From assembly GCA_001247695.2 (NCBI GenBank), contig LGRX02034248.1, forward strand, positions 1 to 64,000: a DNA stretch of 64,000 nucleotides. The letters are read 5' to 3'. Numbering within the stretch: position 1 is the first letter of the stretch; each line of letters starts with the position of its first letter. Under the pieces are notes generated by a model. That model searched no databases, was not told the origin of the DNA, and worked only from the letters and a program-made list of their open reading frames with translations. This DNA is from Cymbomonas tetramitiformis. Taxonomy: Eukaryota; Chlorophyta; Pyramimonadophyceae; Pyramimonadales; Pyramimonadaceae. Position numbers and translations under genes: made by a program. Shown in pieces: positions 53,602 to 63,295 of the stretch.

Positions 53602-56600
53602 ATGAACAACGAAATGGGTAAAAATGCCATCTCGGGTTTCCCCTTATCACACTATGCAACCTACAGTCACACTAAAGACAAACGCTTTAACTGGTTTAGG
53701 CGTACAGGTCACATTATGGCAAAACTTGGATACGCTATCGACTCTAAAAATTACCCTGAAAATGAAGCGGGTGAAACCACATTAATCACCACCCTTCCCA
53801 GACAACTCTACATGTCGAGGAATGTTACCTCCGCAATACAAAAATACAACCTCAAGCACACAGGTTCCTTTCTAACTCCCTGCGGTGGAATGTTAAAAAA
53901 CTGGCAAGAAAGTAAATGCTTTTTCAGGCTGAATGGTAGTAGACCCCCTGGATGGCTAACCGAAATCGAAAAGGAAATGCTTCAAAACCCTGTAGATTTG
54001 GACCCACAGGCTAGATATGTCAAGAAACAATATAGAGACAATATAGTATCCCCCGACACGGGTGAATTTCATTGGAAAGGAAATGGTGACCGAAATTCCA
54101 TCTCTCTTATTCACATTACCAATATTGACATAGAGGCCATGTCAATACAATATACAGAATACAGTAACAATGCCATAAACCCTAATGTCTTTGTCAGAAC
54201 CGAAGGTACCAACAGTCTCCAATACGACTTTGAATATAGCATCACCAATGACGGTTGCATCCTAATTCCAGCAGGTTCTATTTTCGAATATAATGACCAT
54301 ATGGACCCGCCCTCTTCTGTCCTTGCTACAGTCAGTGATATTAACTCACACTATGATTACATCTCAGACAGACAGTATGAAACCATTATTGCCAGAATGA
54401 AAAACAAAACTGCGGAGGAAGAAAGTGAATACAGCTGCCCTAGCGACTCGGAAGAAGAATCCACCTCTAACGCCGAAAAGAGCAACCAAATGGAAGATTA
54501 TGATATGGCAAGCGATGGTTCCCTATTTGCTGGAAAGAAAACAGCATGCAGTGGGGCAGCATATGCCATAAAAAACTTTGACAACGAGATGCCACTTGTA
54601 CGGAAGATGAATATCCCCCCCTCAAGAACTTTCTCCGCATCGGGGCTCCTTATCAAGGAAGATATCCAAAACCCGAGTAGCACATCTGCTGAAATTGCGG
54701 GACTGCGATTTCTACTCACAGAACAAAAAGAGAAACTCCTCAAATCCATTACTCCAATGGTACATGCCATTGACTCCATGGCAGCAATATCTGCGGTAAC
54801 AAAGGATGGCAGGTCCATGAGTGCTCGGGACAAACTACGTGAAGCTAATCGCAGAGATGTGCAGGCTGTTCGCCTACTGCTAGAAGAACTTGGCTTCTAC
54901 AGTGAAGGAGACCACAGTAAAATCATCCTTAAATGGATTAGGGGTCACAATAATGACAAAGTCCACGACAGAGTGGACCGTACTGCTAAAAGAGCCTCAT
55001 TCAGAGGGGGCTGTTTAGACATCTCCCGCTACGACCCTGCCGAGGAACTACCCTTCTCATTATTCTTTTTTGAGGTCCCTATTTTAGGCGATATTCGTAG
55101 TCACATCAGAAGAATTCAACGACTCTCACACTATCATAATTGGAGAACTCTACAGTCCCAAGGGAAGTACCTGAGAATGCTCAACGAGAATAACACCGCC
55201 CCCACCAAAGATATTTCCAAAATAACACCTAAAGCTTTCACCGCTTCTAGAAGTAGAGAACTCCTGGGTCTTCAAGCATCTCCAGCACGCTTATTTAAAC
55301 TGGGGAAAATCGGGTCTGAAAACTGCCCCTACTGCCAACAGAATACAAAATGCACCTTCGAACACATCCAACTTGAATGCCCAGGACATAATAATAGTCT
55401 GTACAGTCTTAGAACAACCCAAGATAGCGAACTAAGGAAAATCATCGCTGAAGAAATCTCAGAAAAGCCTAAACTACTAAACCCTGGAAAAGGTACCACA
55501 TACATCAAAACACAGCCATCGAAACTTTTTCCACTTGCTGACCTAAGACAGGAAATGAATGAGGAATTATACTTACACGCTCTCCCGGAAGCTAGCATGT
55601 ACCGTCCATCAAGTTCAAAAAAGAATACCATTGCTGTGACCGCAAAGCCCGAAGTGGACCATGTCACGGGAACAATTAAATATCCCGAACTCCAATATGT
55701 CCAAAGGAAAGAGTTCTGGAAACTTTTAGCTTGGCACCGCCTTTCCAACAAAGCAGTCCCATGCTCACTTGCGGAGTACTCGAATAGGGCACACGATGTT
55801 CATGAAGCACTCAATGCATGTAAGTTTGAATCGGGAGACCCTAAAAACTGCTACGCAATAAGAAGAAGCCTCTTAGATATTTTGGTGGATGACAGAAACC
55901 TTGACAAAAACGGCTGTGAACTTTTCTCCAACCCACTAAATGCCCACCCTAGAATTTACTCGAGAAGATGCATACCCACCACTAGAATGAAAAAAGCCCT
56001 CAGGCCCTTCTGCCATCATGGGAAAATCGGCTTTGATGGTCTCGCTTGGGATGCCTACGTGGACCCGTTAACAGGCATTGGCAGAATCGTTTACGGAAAT
56101 CCCCCCTTTGATGGGAAGGATAAGGGCAAATCTTCGGCGGTTATGACTACCTTGGAAATGGGACATAAAGCGGCCAACACCGTCCCTGGATTTTCAGGAA
56201 CATGGATTCTTCCGCTGTCTCCCAAAAACCAAAAAAGGTGGTTTGATAAAGGTTTTAAACTTATTTTCAGATTCCCGCATAACACTATTCCATTTATCCC
56301 ACATGGTTATTGGACGGGTGATGACCCCTACGTTCTCCCAGGTGGCGGATGCTATAAGGATGATTTTTCGGATGTCGTTATCATAGCTATAGACAGTACA
56401 CCCAGTGATACTCAACCAGCCTTTGACTGGAGGCCTACACAGAAAAAGATTGCTAGATGGTTCCTCAATGTCCTTCCTAAGTCCAGAGTCACGGAGAAGA
56501 GGCTAGAATACACCGGAGTCAGCCCTGATATTTGGAATGAAGTTCTGAACGAAAGGGACGACGTACTTCCTTCTTCGCTGTGCCCATGGCCCACTCAGGA

Positions 56601-56979
56601 CCCCCCCTATCATCAGAATGGTGCTGAGCATTATTATGGCGGTCACCATGACACGACAATCACCAATGCAACTTCCAAGCCCTTCATAAGCACCGTGAAA
56701 TGGCCCAAAGTACTTACACTCATGGGGTACCTCCCTCCTCTTTTTGGTACTGTCCTCAACACAATAGGTGTTCCCCGTGGCAAGATTAAACCTCTCCTTA
56801 AAAAACTTTCAAGAATCTGTAGGCAACACACCAAAAATAGGCGAGACGTGTTTCTGTTAAACACCACCACCACCTTGAACACTGACCCGCATACAGTTGA
56901 CATCCTGGGCAGTGAGACCATGACAGAAACAGAAGCTGTGCAAAAATCAAACGACTTTCTTCAAACCCTCCTGCAATAA
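53602..56979 (+). CDS. RNase H, zinc motif and Dam-like methyltransferase domain
   Basis: In frame with the RT core after a single TGA. RNase H: Asp305 (ASDGSLF), Glu364 (TSAEIAGL), Asp391 (AIDSMAAI), Asp456/459 (HDRVDRTAK). A CCHC-type motif follows (C575, C578, H588, C593). Residues about 680-900 contain TTRMKKALRPFC, GFDGLAWD and IVYGNPPFDGKDKG (NPPF at 833-836), then TWILPLSPKNQKRWF. This order (T-P-like start, F-D-x-x-A, NPPF/Y, LP-x-x-x-x-x-WF) follows phage-type Dam N6-adenine methyltransferases. I searched for the PD-x12-14-D of restriction-like endonucleases expected in Dualen and did not see it. Residues beyond 950 are unrecognised. Confidence 0.65.
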   Translation: MNNEMGKNAISGFPLSHYATYSHTKDKRFNWFRRTGHIMAKLGYAIDSKNYPENEAGETTLITTLPRQLYMSRNVTSAIQKYNLKHTGSFLTPCGGMLKNWQESKCFFRLNGSRPPGWLTEIEKEMLQNPVDLDPQARYVKKQYRDNIVSPDTGEFHWKGNGDRNSISLIHITNIDIEAMSIQYTEYSNNAINPNVFVRTEGTNSLQYDFEYSITNDGCILIPAGSIFEYNDHMDPPSSVLATVSDINSHYDYISDRQYETIIARMKNKTAEEESEYSCPSDSEEESTSNAEKSNQMEDYDMASDGSLFAGKKTACSGAAYAIKNFDNEMPLVRKMNIPPSRTFSASGLLIKEDIQNPSSTSAEIAGLRFLLTEQKEKLLKSITPMVHAIDSMAAISAVTKDGRSMSARDKLREANRRDVQAVRLLLEELGFYSEGDHSKIILKWIRGHNNDKVHDRVDRTAKRASFRGGCLDISRYDPAEELPFSLFFFEVPILGDIRSHIRRIQRLSHYHNWRTLQSQGKYLRMLNENNTAPTKDISKITPKAFTASRSRELLGLQASPARLFKLGKIGSENCPYCQQNTKCTFEHIQLECPGHNNSLYSLRTTQDSELRKIIAEEISEKPKLLNPGKGTTYIKTQPSKLFPLADLRQEMNEELYLHALPEASMYRPSSSKKNTIAVTAKPEVDHVTGTIKYPELQYVQRKEFWKLLAWHRLSNKAVPCSLAEYSNRAHDVHEALNACKFESGDPKNCYAIRRSLLDILVDDRNLDKNGCELFSNPLNAHPRIYSRRCIPTTRMKKALRPFCHHGKIGFDGLAWDAYVDPLTGIGRIVYGNPPFDGKDKGKSSAVMTTLEMGHKAANTVPGFSGTWILPLSPKNQKRWFDKGFKLIFRFPHNTIPFIPHGYWTGDDPYVLPGGGCYKDDFSDVVIIAIDSTPSDTQPAFDWRPTQKKIARWFLNVLPKSRVTEKRLEYTGVSPDIWNEVLNERDDVLPSSLCPWPTQDPPYHQNGAEHYYGGHHDTTITNATSKPFISTVKWPKVLTLMGYLPPLFGTVLNTIGVPRGKIKPLLKKLSRICRQHTKNRRDVFLLNTTTTLNTDPHTVDILGSETMTETEAVQKSNDFLQTLLQ

Positions 56980-57381
56980 TTTTCAAAAGTCTTGCAATAA
57001 AAGATGGTCTCTGTCCCCTAGGGGAGGGCCCTCCCCCCTCCCCTCCCCCACCACCCCTCTCCCCGCCTACCCCGACCCCCTTCCTCAACGTCTCCAAATA
57101 CCCCCTTAATTCTTCGACTTCCCTCCCCACCGCTCAGATTCAGCCACCCCTCCACTCACCCGGCCATGGTCTTCTCCATCTTCTAGAGTTTTTTGCTTAG
57201 CACCTAGCTTTTTCTCTAGATGTCACCCTGCTGAAAAGTGGGTTGAGCCCCTTTGTGGGCGCGCTATAGCAGAGGGAGTAGCCCCTGGTGTTTTCACTAG
57301 CCTGCTTTGCAGGGATACCGCACTCTCAGGACTTTGTCCCCTTTGCTAGCGTAAATGTTTTATTATTATTATTATTATTGA
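56980..57381 (+). other. 3' UTR and (ATT)n tail of the non-LTR element
   Basis: Pyrimidine-rich CCCTCCCC stretch, then GTTTTATTATTATTATTATT at 57,358-57,381. Many non-LTR families end in short tandem repeats, so this likely marks the 3' end. Confidence 0.6.
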
Positions 57382-57590
57382 AGTAGCATGGGTATGCAAA
57401 AACCGGGAAAATCGCTCAAATTTTACTAAATGTTGCACCCTCTTGGATACATCCCAAAATTGCTCACCGGGAACTTGGGCTTGCCTAATAGTGCACATAG
57501 TGTCTAAAAGAAGACAATGTCGCCGTCATTTTGAGCTAAAAAAATCTAGCTTCCGGTACCGATAGCTCCCGTAATAATTGAAAACGTTAA
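57382..57590. other. No gene seen
   Basis: Unrecognised flanking DNA downstream of the (ATT)n tail. Confidence 0.4.
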
Positions 57591-57638
57591 GGTGGCTTAA
57601 GCCACCCTAAATCGCTGTTAGGGTGGCTTAAGCCACCC
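57591..57638. repeat. Paired GGTGGCTTAAGCCACC palindromes
   Basis: Perfect palindromes at 57,591-57,606 and 57,621-57,638. Related palindromes lie at about 42,617 and 42,811. Neighbouring CCAGGCACC/GGTAAT here matches GGTGCCTGG/ATTACCC there in inverse orientation, so the 42.6-57.6 kb interval is flanked by inverted copies. Confidence 0.7.
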
Positions 57639-58324
57639 GAAGGGTAATAGCCACCAGGCACCAAACACGACTCCGACAATTTCGACATCAGCGGGAACGA
57701 GTGCCTTGACTCCAACGACCTCGTCTCTCCGCATCTCTCACTTTCTCTCATCGCTTTCCGTAGCCGGCATCTGGTGGTGTCTGGTGGTGTTATTACCGCC
57801 ACCACCACCCACCTCAACCGCTCAATCGACACCATTGCACAGTGTGTCACGTTCCTTGTGTGCACTCCCTGCATTTTCCGCCTCCATCCTTCACACCCTC
57901 CTTGCACCGACTCATTTTATTCGGTGGTGCTAGGCTGCTTTCAGCTTTGGCCTCGCGCGAGGAGTGGGCTGGCCGCTTCTTATTTTGGCAATGTTTGCCC
58001 TTACATCAAGGACGCCGCCGCCAACAAATTGAAGCCTGCTTGTTCATTAATTTTAGCAGCCTGCCCCGTGGGAGTAGTAATCCCCACGGCACATCGGCAT
58101 GGGCGCAAGCCCCTAGAGCACAACACAAGTTTAGCGCAGGCGGATGCCACACTAGCTGGGCTGGAAAGGGCCCCTTTGATTCTTGTGATGTGTTCATTTA
58201 GGGTTCCCGTGCTTGTGGGTAAGCATCCTGCTGTGGCACCTCATACCTTCGGGATGAGGTGGTGTCACGGGGAGACTGACTCACACCCCTCCCATAAGGT
58301 TGGGTAGAGCAGCCTCTTCTGTCA
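57639..58324. other. No supported gene
   Basis: Contains an ORF of 177 codons (57,774-58,307) with hydrophobic, Cys/His-rich but motif-free sequence. GGTGGTGT repeats occur near 57,775-57,810. I do not call a gene. Confidence 0.4.
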
Positions 58325-58329
58325 CCCCT

Positions 58330-58588
58330 TGCTGAAATCTGCATAGGCAGCCCTGACCGGGAGTCCCGGTGCAGGCCCCTATGACAGATTCCTAGGTAGC
58401 CAACACTGGACCGTGACTGATCCGTAAGCCTGTGCTGTGACACACCGAGTGTCACAGGTAGCTAGACTCGAGACCGTTCCGACTCCGTGACCGTTCCGGG
58501 TATATCTAGCTTAGGGTTTATTTCTTATACGAGTTTATCTATATTGGTTCACTGACTGTCTGATATCTTGAACCGGGATATTCCAGTA
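58330..58588 (+). repeat. 5' LTR (259 bp)
   Basis: TGCTGAAATCTG...GATATTCCAGTA. Contains the palindromic TGTGACACACCGAGTGTCACA and CCGGGAGTCCCGG. A TGGACCCATTCC six bases on could be the primer-binding site. Confidence 0.9.
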
Positions 58589-58740
58589 GGTCGTGGACCC
58601 ATTCCACGCTATATTCCACAGCTAATTTGGCCATGATTGGCTAAAACAGCCGCTTTGAGAGGTGGTGCGCAACGGCGCGTTTGGGTACGAGTGGGAAGTT
58701 TGAGATGAGCAGTTTGTAAGTGCGTCTTTGAGCCGCCGCT

Positions 58741-61700
58741 ATGGGGATTCGACCTGGACCGGGCTTCGTTGGCGCAATGTCCTTTTACGGTATAGTTCTT
58801 GCCTTGGCCCAGCATGCTACCGCTTCTTGGGCTGGTGTCTGCAGCACCTTCGACCTCGACGACGTCTTCCAGTGCCCCTCGCTCGCATGGCTCTACCGCT
58901 CCTTACGTAACTGTGGCGTCGCATTTTCCCCACGCCATTACCCTTACGCGCCCCAGCGTACCACCTCCCATCAAGCTTTCAGAATTATGGTTGTTCACAC
59001 ACGTGCGAAGAGGTCCCTCACGAGGGACTCCGACATTGACGCCTCGTTGAGGCTGACGGACGCGGTTCGCAACACGCCGACGGCTAGATCACCGGCTGTT
59101 ACGAACCCCGACCCTAATTCCAACACCGACGCCGACGTTGCGACGAGGAAGTACCTGCAGGAGCAGTCCAAGCTTGTGGACGAGGTCTACAAAGGGCGGC
59201 TCCATCGGACATGGGCCAAGGGTATCCGCGAGGATATCCTTGGCGACAAGAAGCATTATTTCAGCGGCACGACTGACGTGGGTCTCCTCTCCGACGTGGT
59301 GGTTCAGCTACGTACGGAGTTTGAGTCCGCTGGGCTGGACCTCGTCTCGTTCGACCTTGACGACCCCCGGGCTCTGGCGGTGAGCAAGGTGAACGCCTTG
59401 CTGTACGACGTGCTTGGGCTTATCATCGAGAAGCACAGCAACGCCCACGTCTGGCTTACGGGTACGGACGCGTCTGCCGACCGAGATGGACGGCGTGCGC
59501 TGGTGGACATCGTGAAGCGCAGCGTACCAGTGGCGTTGCGGGAGTCCTTCCAGCAGGAGCATGCCGCGCTTGGTTATCCCGCGAACGTTGACCCGCAGCC
59601 GATTTTGGCTCGGGAACAACGTTTGGTGCGGGATAACAAGGCGGCCGACTGGACACCCACCGAGGCCACCAGGAAGCTCAGCCTATACAGCAGGCTTGAC
59701 CCGGTGTTCTACGCCGCGGTCAAGGTGCGTTACCCCATGGTGGCCGACCTCGCGTCGGTTTCCAGTGTGTATTGCTTATTTTTTTCTTTACGGCCCGCAA
59801 TCAGCAAATCCACTGGCCCGCTTTCGGCCAATACGGCCAGTCTCCAAAATTGCCCGAAAATTTAATTTTAAGTATGGTGATATTGTAAAAATCGCATAAT
59901 TTTGCATAAATTTTGGTATTTTCATATCAAACGTCACGGCCCGCATCCATGTATTCCATCGGCCCGCATGCGGCCCGGAGTGGTGAGCTACGGCCCCGGG
60001 CCGGCCCGCCACGGTAAGCAATATACTCTGTCGGTTTCCCTTGTGGCCTTGCGCTCTTTGGTCGTCGAGATTTACCAGGCATGGGCGCAAACGGACGTCG
60101 GGAAGGCCTTCCTGGCCAAGCCCGCAGGTGGTGACACGTCGGCCCTACTCACCAGCAGCGAGCACCAGGCGCTGCTGGACAAAATCAACGAGCTGACCGC
60201 GCTGGTTCAGCAAAGGTACGAAGCGGCACCGCCGGTGGTGCAGCGGCAGCAGGACCCGCCGCAGCGGCAGCACGGACAGCGCCGGCAGCAGCAGCAGCGC
60301 GGGCAGTCGCAGCGGGGCTTCCGCATGGGGGTCCAATCCCCACCGGCAGTGGGCTACGATCGTGACGAGCAGCGGGCTAAGCCGCTGTGTACCCGCTGCA
60401 AAAAGACTGGTAAGGATCTTTACCACTTCTACCGCGACTGCCCTCTTGGCGGTCGCCAACATTCCCCTACTTCCGCCGCGGCTTTCTGCGTACCCATCGA
60501 CGAGGAGGATGCGGAGGGAGTCCATGCGCTGGCCATGTGTGCTCTCTTCCAGGAGGCGGCAGATGATGGTGCTGAGGCTTTTGCCCGCGCGGCGACGGCG
60601 TACGGTCCGCCGGCGGTGCTGTGCGGAGGTGTTGTGGGGGGCATCGACGTGTCGGCCTACGGCTTCTCCGTTGACGCGGTGACGCCGGTGGCGGGGACGT
60701 CCGGTGACGACATCCTGCAGCGGCTGGACGACCTCGCGGCAGGGAAGATATCTTCCTGGGATTGGCCGGCCCGGGGCCGTGTCACGGAGGCCCGGGCCGA
60801 AGGCGGGCCGAAGGAAAAGTTGCGGATGGGCCGAGTCGCATTCAGGGGAAAATCGATAAATTTCCAAAATTTTATCGATTTTTGACAAATTGTCATACTT
60901 AAAATTAAAATTTTGCGCCTGCGGCGGGCAATTTTGGGTTCGGGCCGAGACGGGCCGAAATGTGGCCGAAGTAAATTCCCAATGCGGGCCGAGTCACCTC
61001 CGCGCCGGAAGATATCTACCCTGCCTCGCGGCGGAGGTCAACGCGGCGGTAGAGCCTAAGGTACATTACACTCACGCCTCTTTCCCGCCGTCTGGGGGCA
61101 TTGCGACGCAGGCTTCGGCTCTGGTGTGTGACACTGCGGGCGCAGGTATCACACCGGAGGAGCAGGTTCCGGCAGGTGGTGCGGCGGCATCGGCATCCGC
61201 CGTGCCGGCCCCTGCTATGCCTGTCTTGGAGAATGAGGAAGAGCTCCTGGAGCTCCACGGCTACGGCCCGACCGTGTCCCTTCAATCGACGCGGGTGACC
61301 ACTACGGAGAAGTCAGGCGGTGAGTTCGCGGGGGTTGTGGAAGCTGTCAACCACGCCGCGGTTGCGCCGGTTGACTTGGCCGGCTACGACACCGACGACT
61401 ACGAGGATTTTGCAGACGGCAGCTTCGCCGTCAAGCCGCGGGCTCCGGCCATCCGTCGGCCAATCATGCGTCAGAGCCCGCAACCCACGTGCCTGAATCT
61501 GGTGGTGCTTCCCGCACCTACGGATGTGGCAAGCCGCCATGGGGCTTCCCCGCACACGCGGGCCCGTGGGGGTTTCATTCATTACCTTCTCTCCCTTATC
61601 CTTTTCATCTCGATCATGGGTGTGGGAGCTGCCGCCTACACGGCGGCCAATGACATCGGCTCTGTGCAGGTATCGGGTCGGGCTGCACCGCAGCCTGTGC

Positions 61701-61807
61701 TGTGCAGAGGAGATTTGTGCATCTACCCTGGTATATCCGAGATGGACCCCGTCACTCTGGATACTGCACTCCCTGGGTGTTGCGACGGTGGTTCACCGGC
61801 CGCCTGA
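58741..61807 (+). CDS. Gag-like protein with zinc knuckle and C-terminal membrane segment, split by two MITEs
   Basis: Coding parts are 58,741 (or Met at 58,987) to 59,763, 60,040 to 60,753 and 61,018 to 61,807; the frames join once the MITEs and one duplicate of each target are set aside. The N-terminal half is a helical capsid-like region (YLQEQSKLVDEVYKGRLHRT). After a Gln/Arg-rich basic stretch comes C-x2-C-x8-H-x4-C (CTRC...YHFYRDC), a long-loop zinc knuckle. The C-terminal part is acidic, then has a hydrophobic helix (HYLLSLILFISIMGVGAAAY) followed by a Cys-containing tail. A membrane segment at the end of a Gag is unusual. Confidence 0.65.
59764..60029 (+). mobile_element. MITE 1 in gag (266 bp)
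   Basis: Flanked by GTCGGTTTCC at 59,754-59,763 and 60,030-60,039. Ends AGTGTGTATTGCTTAT and, reversed, AGAGTATATTGCTTAC (13 of 16 matching). Interior rich in GGCCCG/CGGGCC words with an AT core. Confidence 0.85.
60754..61006 (-). mobile_element. MITE 2 in gag (253 bp), same family inverted
   Basis: Flanked by GGAAGATATCT at 60,743-60,753 and 61,007-61,017. Aligns to the reverse complement of MITE 1 through GGCCGGCCCGGGGCCGT and CATACTTAAAATTAAAATTT, with different outermost ~15 bases. Confidence 0.8.
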
Positions 61808-62209
61808 CCCACTGGAGAGCAGTGCTGCAAGCTACTACCGTGGACATTGTGGTGACGGTGCCCCTCTGAACCTTGACCCCGAGTAGTTTTCCTTCTGGCT
61901 CTGGCAGCACACCACTCTGGTGGTGTGCTGAGATGTACTTTGACCTCAACGTGGTCTTCAATTTGGTTTATGCTTTGCTTTGACATCTACAATCTTCAAT
62001 CTGGTTTGCTTACACAGTGCCTTTCAGTTGTTTAGCGGGAGCTCCTTACCCGTAGGTTTCTGCACTTGTGCTAGCTAGAGGGTTTCAATTTGTGTATCAG
62101 AATAGCACAGTTGGATTAGCAGTTAGGTTTGTCACCCTAGCTCCTACCCTAACTTATCTTAACTTCTCTGACTTACCTGTCAGTCACCACCCACAGTGTT
62201 GGGGTGGTG
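61808..62209 (+). other. 3' internal untranslated region of the LTR element
   Basis: No ORF of note. Ends TGTTGGGGTGGTG directly before the 3' LTR, a purine-rich stretch in the polypurine-tract position. Confidence 0.6.
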
Positions 62210-62468
62210 TGCTGAAATCTGTATAGGCAGCCCTGACCGGGAGTCCCGGTGCAGGCCCCTATGACAGATTCCTAGGTAGCCAACACTGGACCGTGACTGA
62301 TCCGTAAGCCTGTGCTGTGACACACCGAGTGTCACAGGTAGCTAGACTCGAGACCGTTCAGACTCCGTGACCGTTCCGGGTATATCTAGCTTAGGGTTTA
62401 TTTCTTATACGAGTTTATCTATATTGGTTCACTGACTGTCTGATATCTTGAACCGGGATATTCCAGTA
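62210..62468 (+). repeat. 3' LTR (259 bp)
   Basis: Same sequence as the 5' LTR except for CTGTATAGG (for CTGCATAGG) and GTTCAGACTCC (for GTTCCGACTCC). Confidence 0.9.
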
Positions 62469-62473
62469 CCCCT

Positions 62474-63295
62474 CGCCCTGAGGTGCCACGTCGGCAGTCA
62501 GCTTTTCACCGTTTGCACAGAAAATAAAACACCTAAGTTATTTTATTATCTCATCTTAGTCTTCGTGTGTATCTGCGAGTGCCCGACTGTTTTTTTTTGG
62601 AGTCCGACCTGAATATATATCACAGACATATTTCAGGTTCTCCATTAGAGAGGGAGGGTCCTACGCGCCTGTTGTTGGTTTATATGTCAAAACCCGAGTC
62701 GACAACGCTGTTCATTCGGCTAATTTCGGTTCAAAAAATGCAACATAATAATAACAGAATGGGCTATTATAGTAAGCAATTTGGTTGTAGACAAGGCAGA
62801 CAAGGTTTCATATTTTTAGCACCAAGGTATATTACTTCAGGTTCATAACTACTGTATGCCCCACAAGGTAATGCACTACGGTCACTGTAACTCCGTAAAA
62901 TATCATAACGCGACGGCCGCTCTACGTGACGAAACGTCCCATTTCCCAGCATGGATACACGACAGCGACGCGACGCGATGCGACGTTTGAGAGGATGACG
63001 CTGTGGAATGCATATCCAGTCTATTTTGTTATTCACATCGGTTCGTCCAAATAGCGTCCAAAAGTCCATTTGGGCAGTATCTGACCACCCATTATTTTGT
63101 TTGCAATGCATCTTATGATCTTTGGAAAGATCCTATTTTTGAGACGCCATCGGGTGGGCAGTGACCATTCAATTCTGGACCGGGCAAGCCAAGTGGCCGA
63201 CCTTCCTCCTCCAACAAACAGCCTACTAACAAAAACGAGTTCGCACCGATCACACTCAAGAGAAGGTTCAAGTTTGCGAATTTAGACGCGCCAAA
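62474..63295. other. No confident gene; possible degraded minus-strand ORF
   Basis: A minus-strand ORF at 62,767-63,111 includes NNKIDWICIPQR, faintly like the late part of an AP-endonuclease domain. The evidence is too weak for a gene. The rest has no signal. Confidence 0.3.

Larger units (their letters stand above)
47973..57381 (+). mobile_element. Non-LTR retrotransposon, Dualen/RandI-like, with Dam-like domain
   Basis: Encodes in order ULP1-type Cys protease, AP-like endonuclease, reverse transcriptase, RNase H, a zinc motif and a Dam-like methyltransferase domain, then a 400-bp 3' UTR ending in (ATT)n. Protease plus AP endonuclease plus RT plus RNase H is the layout of the Dualen/RandI group described from Chlamydomonas. 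Three frame disruptions and one in-frame TGA make this copy inactive as read. A partial second copy lies at 32.8 and 40.2-41.4 kb. Confidence 0.8.
58330..62468 (+). mobile_element. LTR retroelement carrying only gag (TR-GAG type)
   Basis: Identical-ended 259-bp LTRs (TGCTGAAATC..TTCCAGTA) differ at about two positions, so insertion is recent. Flanked by the 5-bp target duplication CCCCT (58,325-58,329 and 62,469-62,473). The internal region encodes one Gag-like protein and no protease, RT or integrase, so it depends on another element. Two MITEs sit inside gag. Confidence 0.9.

Noticed and set aside
55600..56979. Restriction-like endonuclease expected in Dualen elements
   Set aside because: No PD-x12-14-D signature found. 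The NPPF context fits a Dam-like domain better, although a divergent nuclease cannot be fully excluded.
57774..58307. 177-codon ORF as a gene
   Set aside because: Hydrophobic, motif-free sequence with GGTGGTGT repeats at its start; no splice or codon support.
62767..63111. AP endonuclease fragment
   Set aside because: Only one short stretch (KIDWICIPQR) is suggestive; catalytic residues are not seen.
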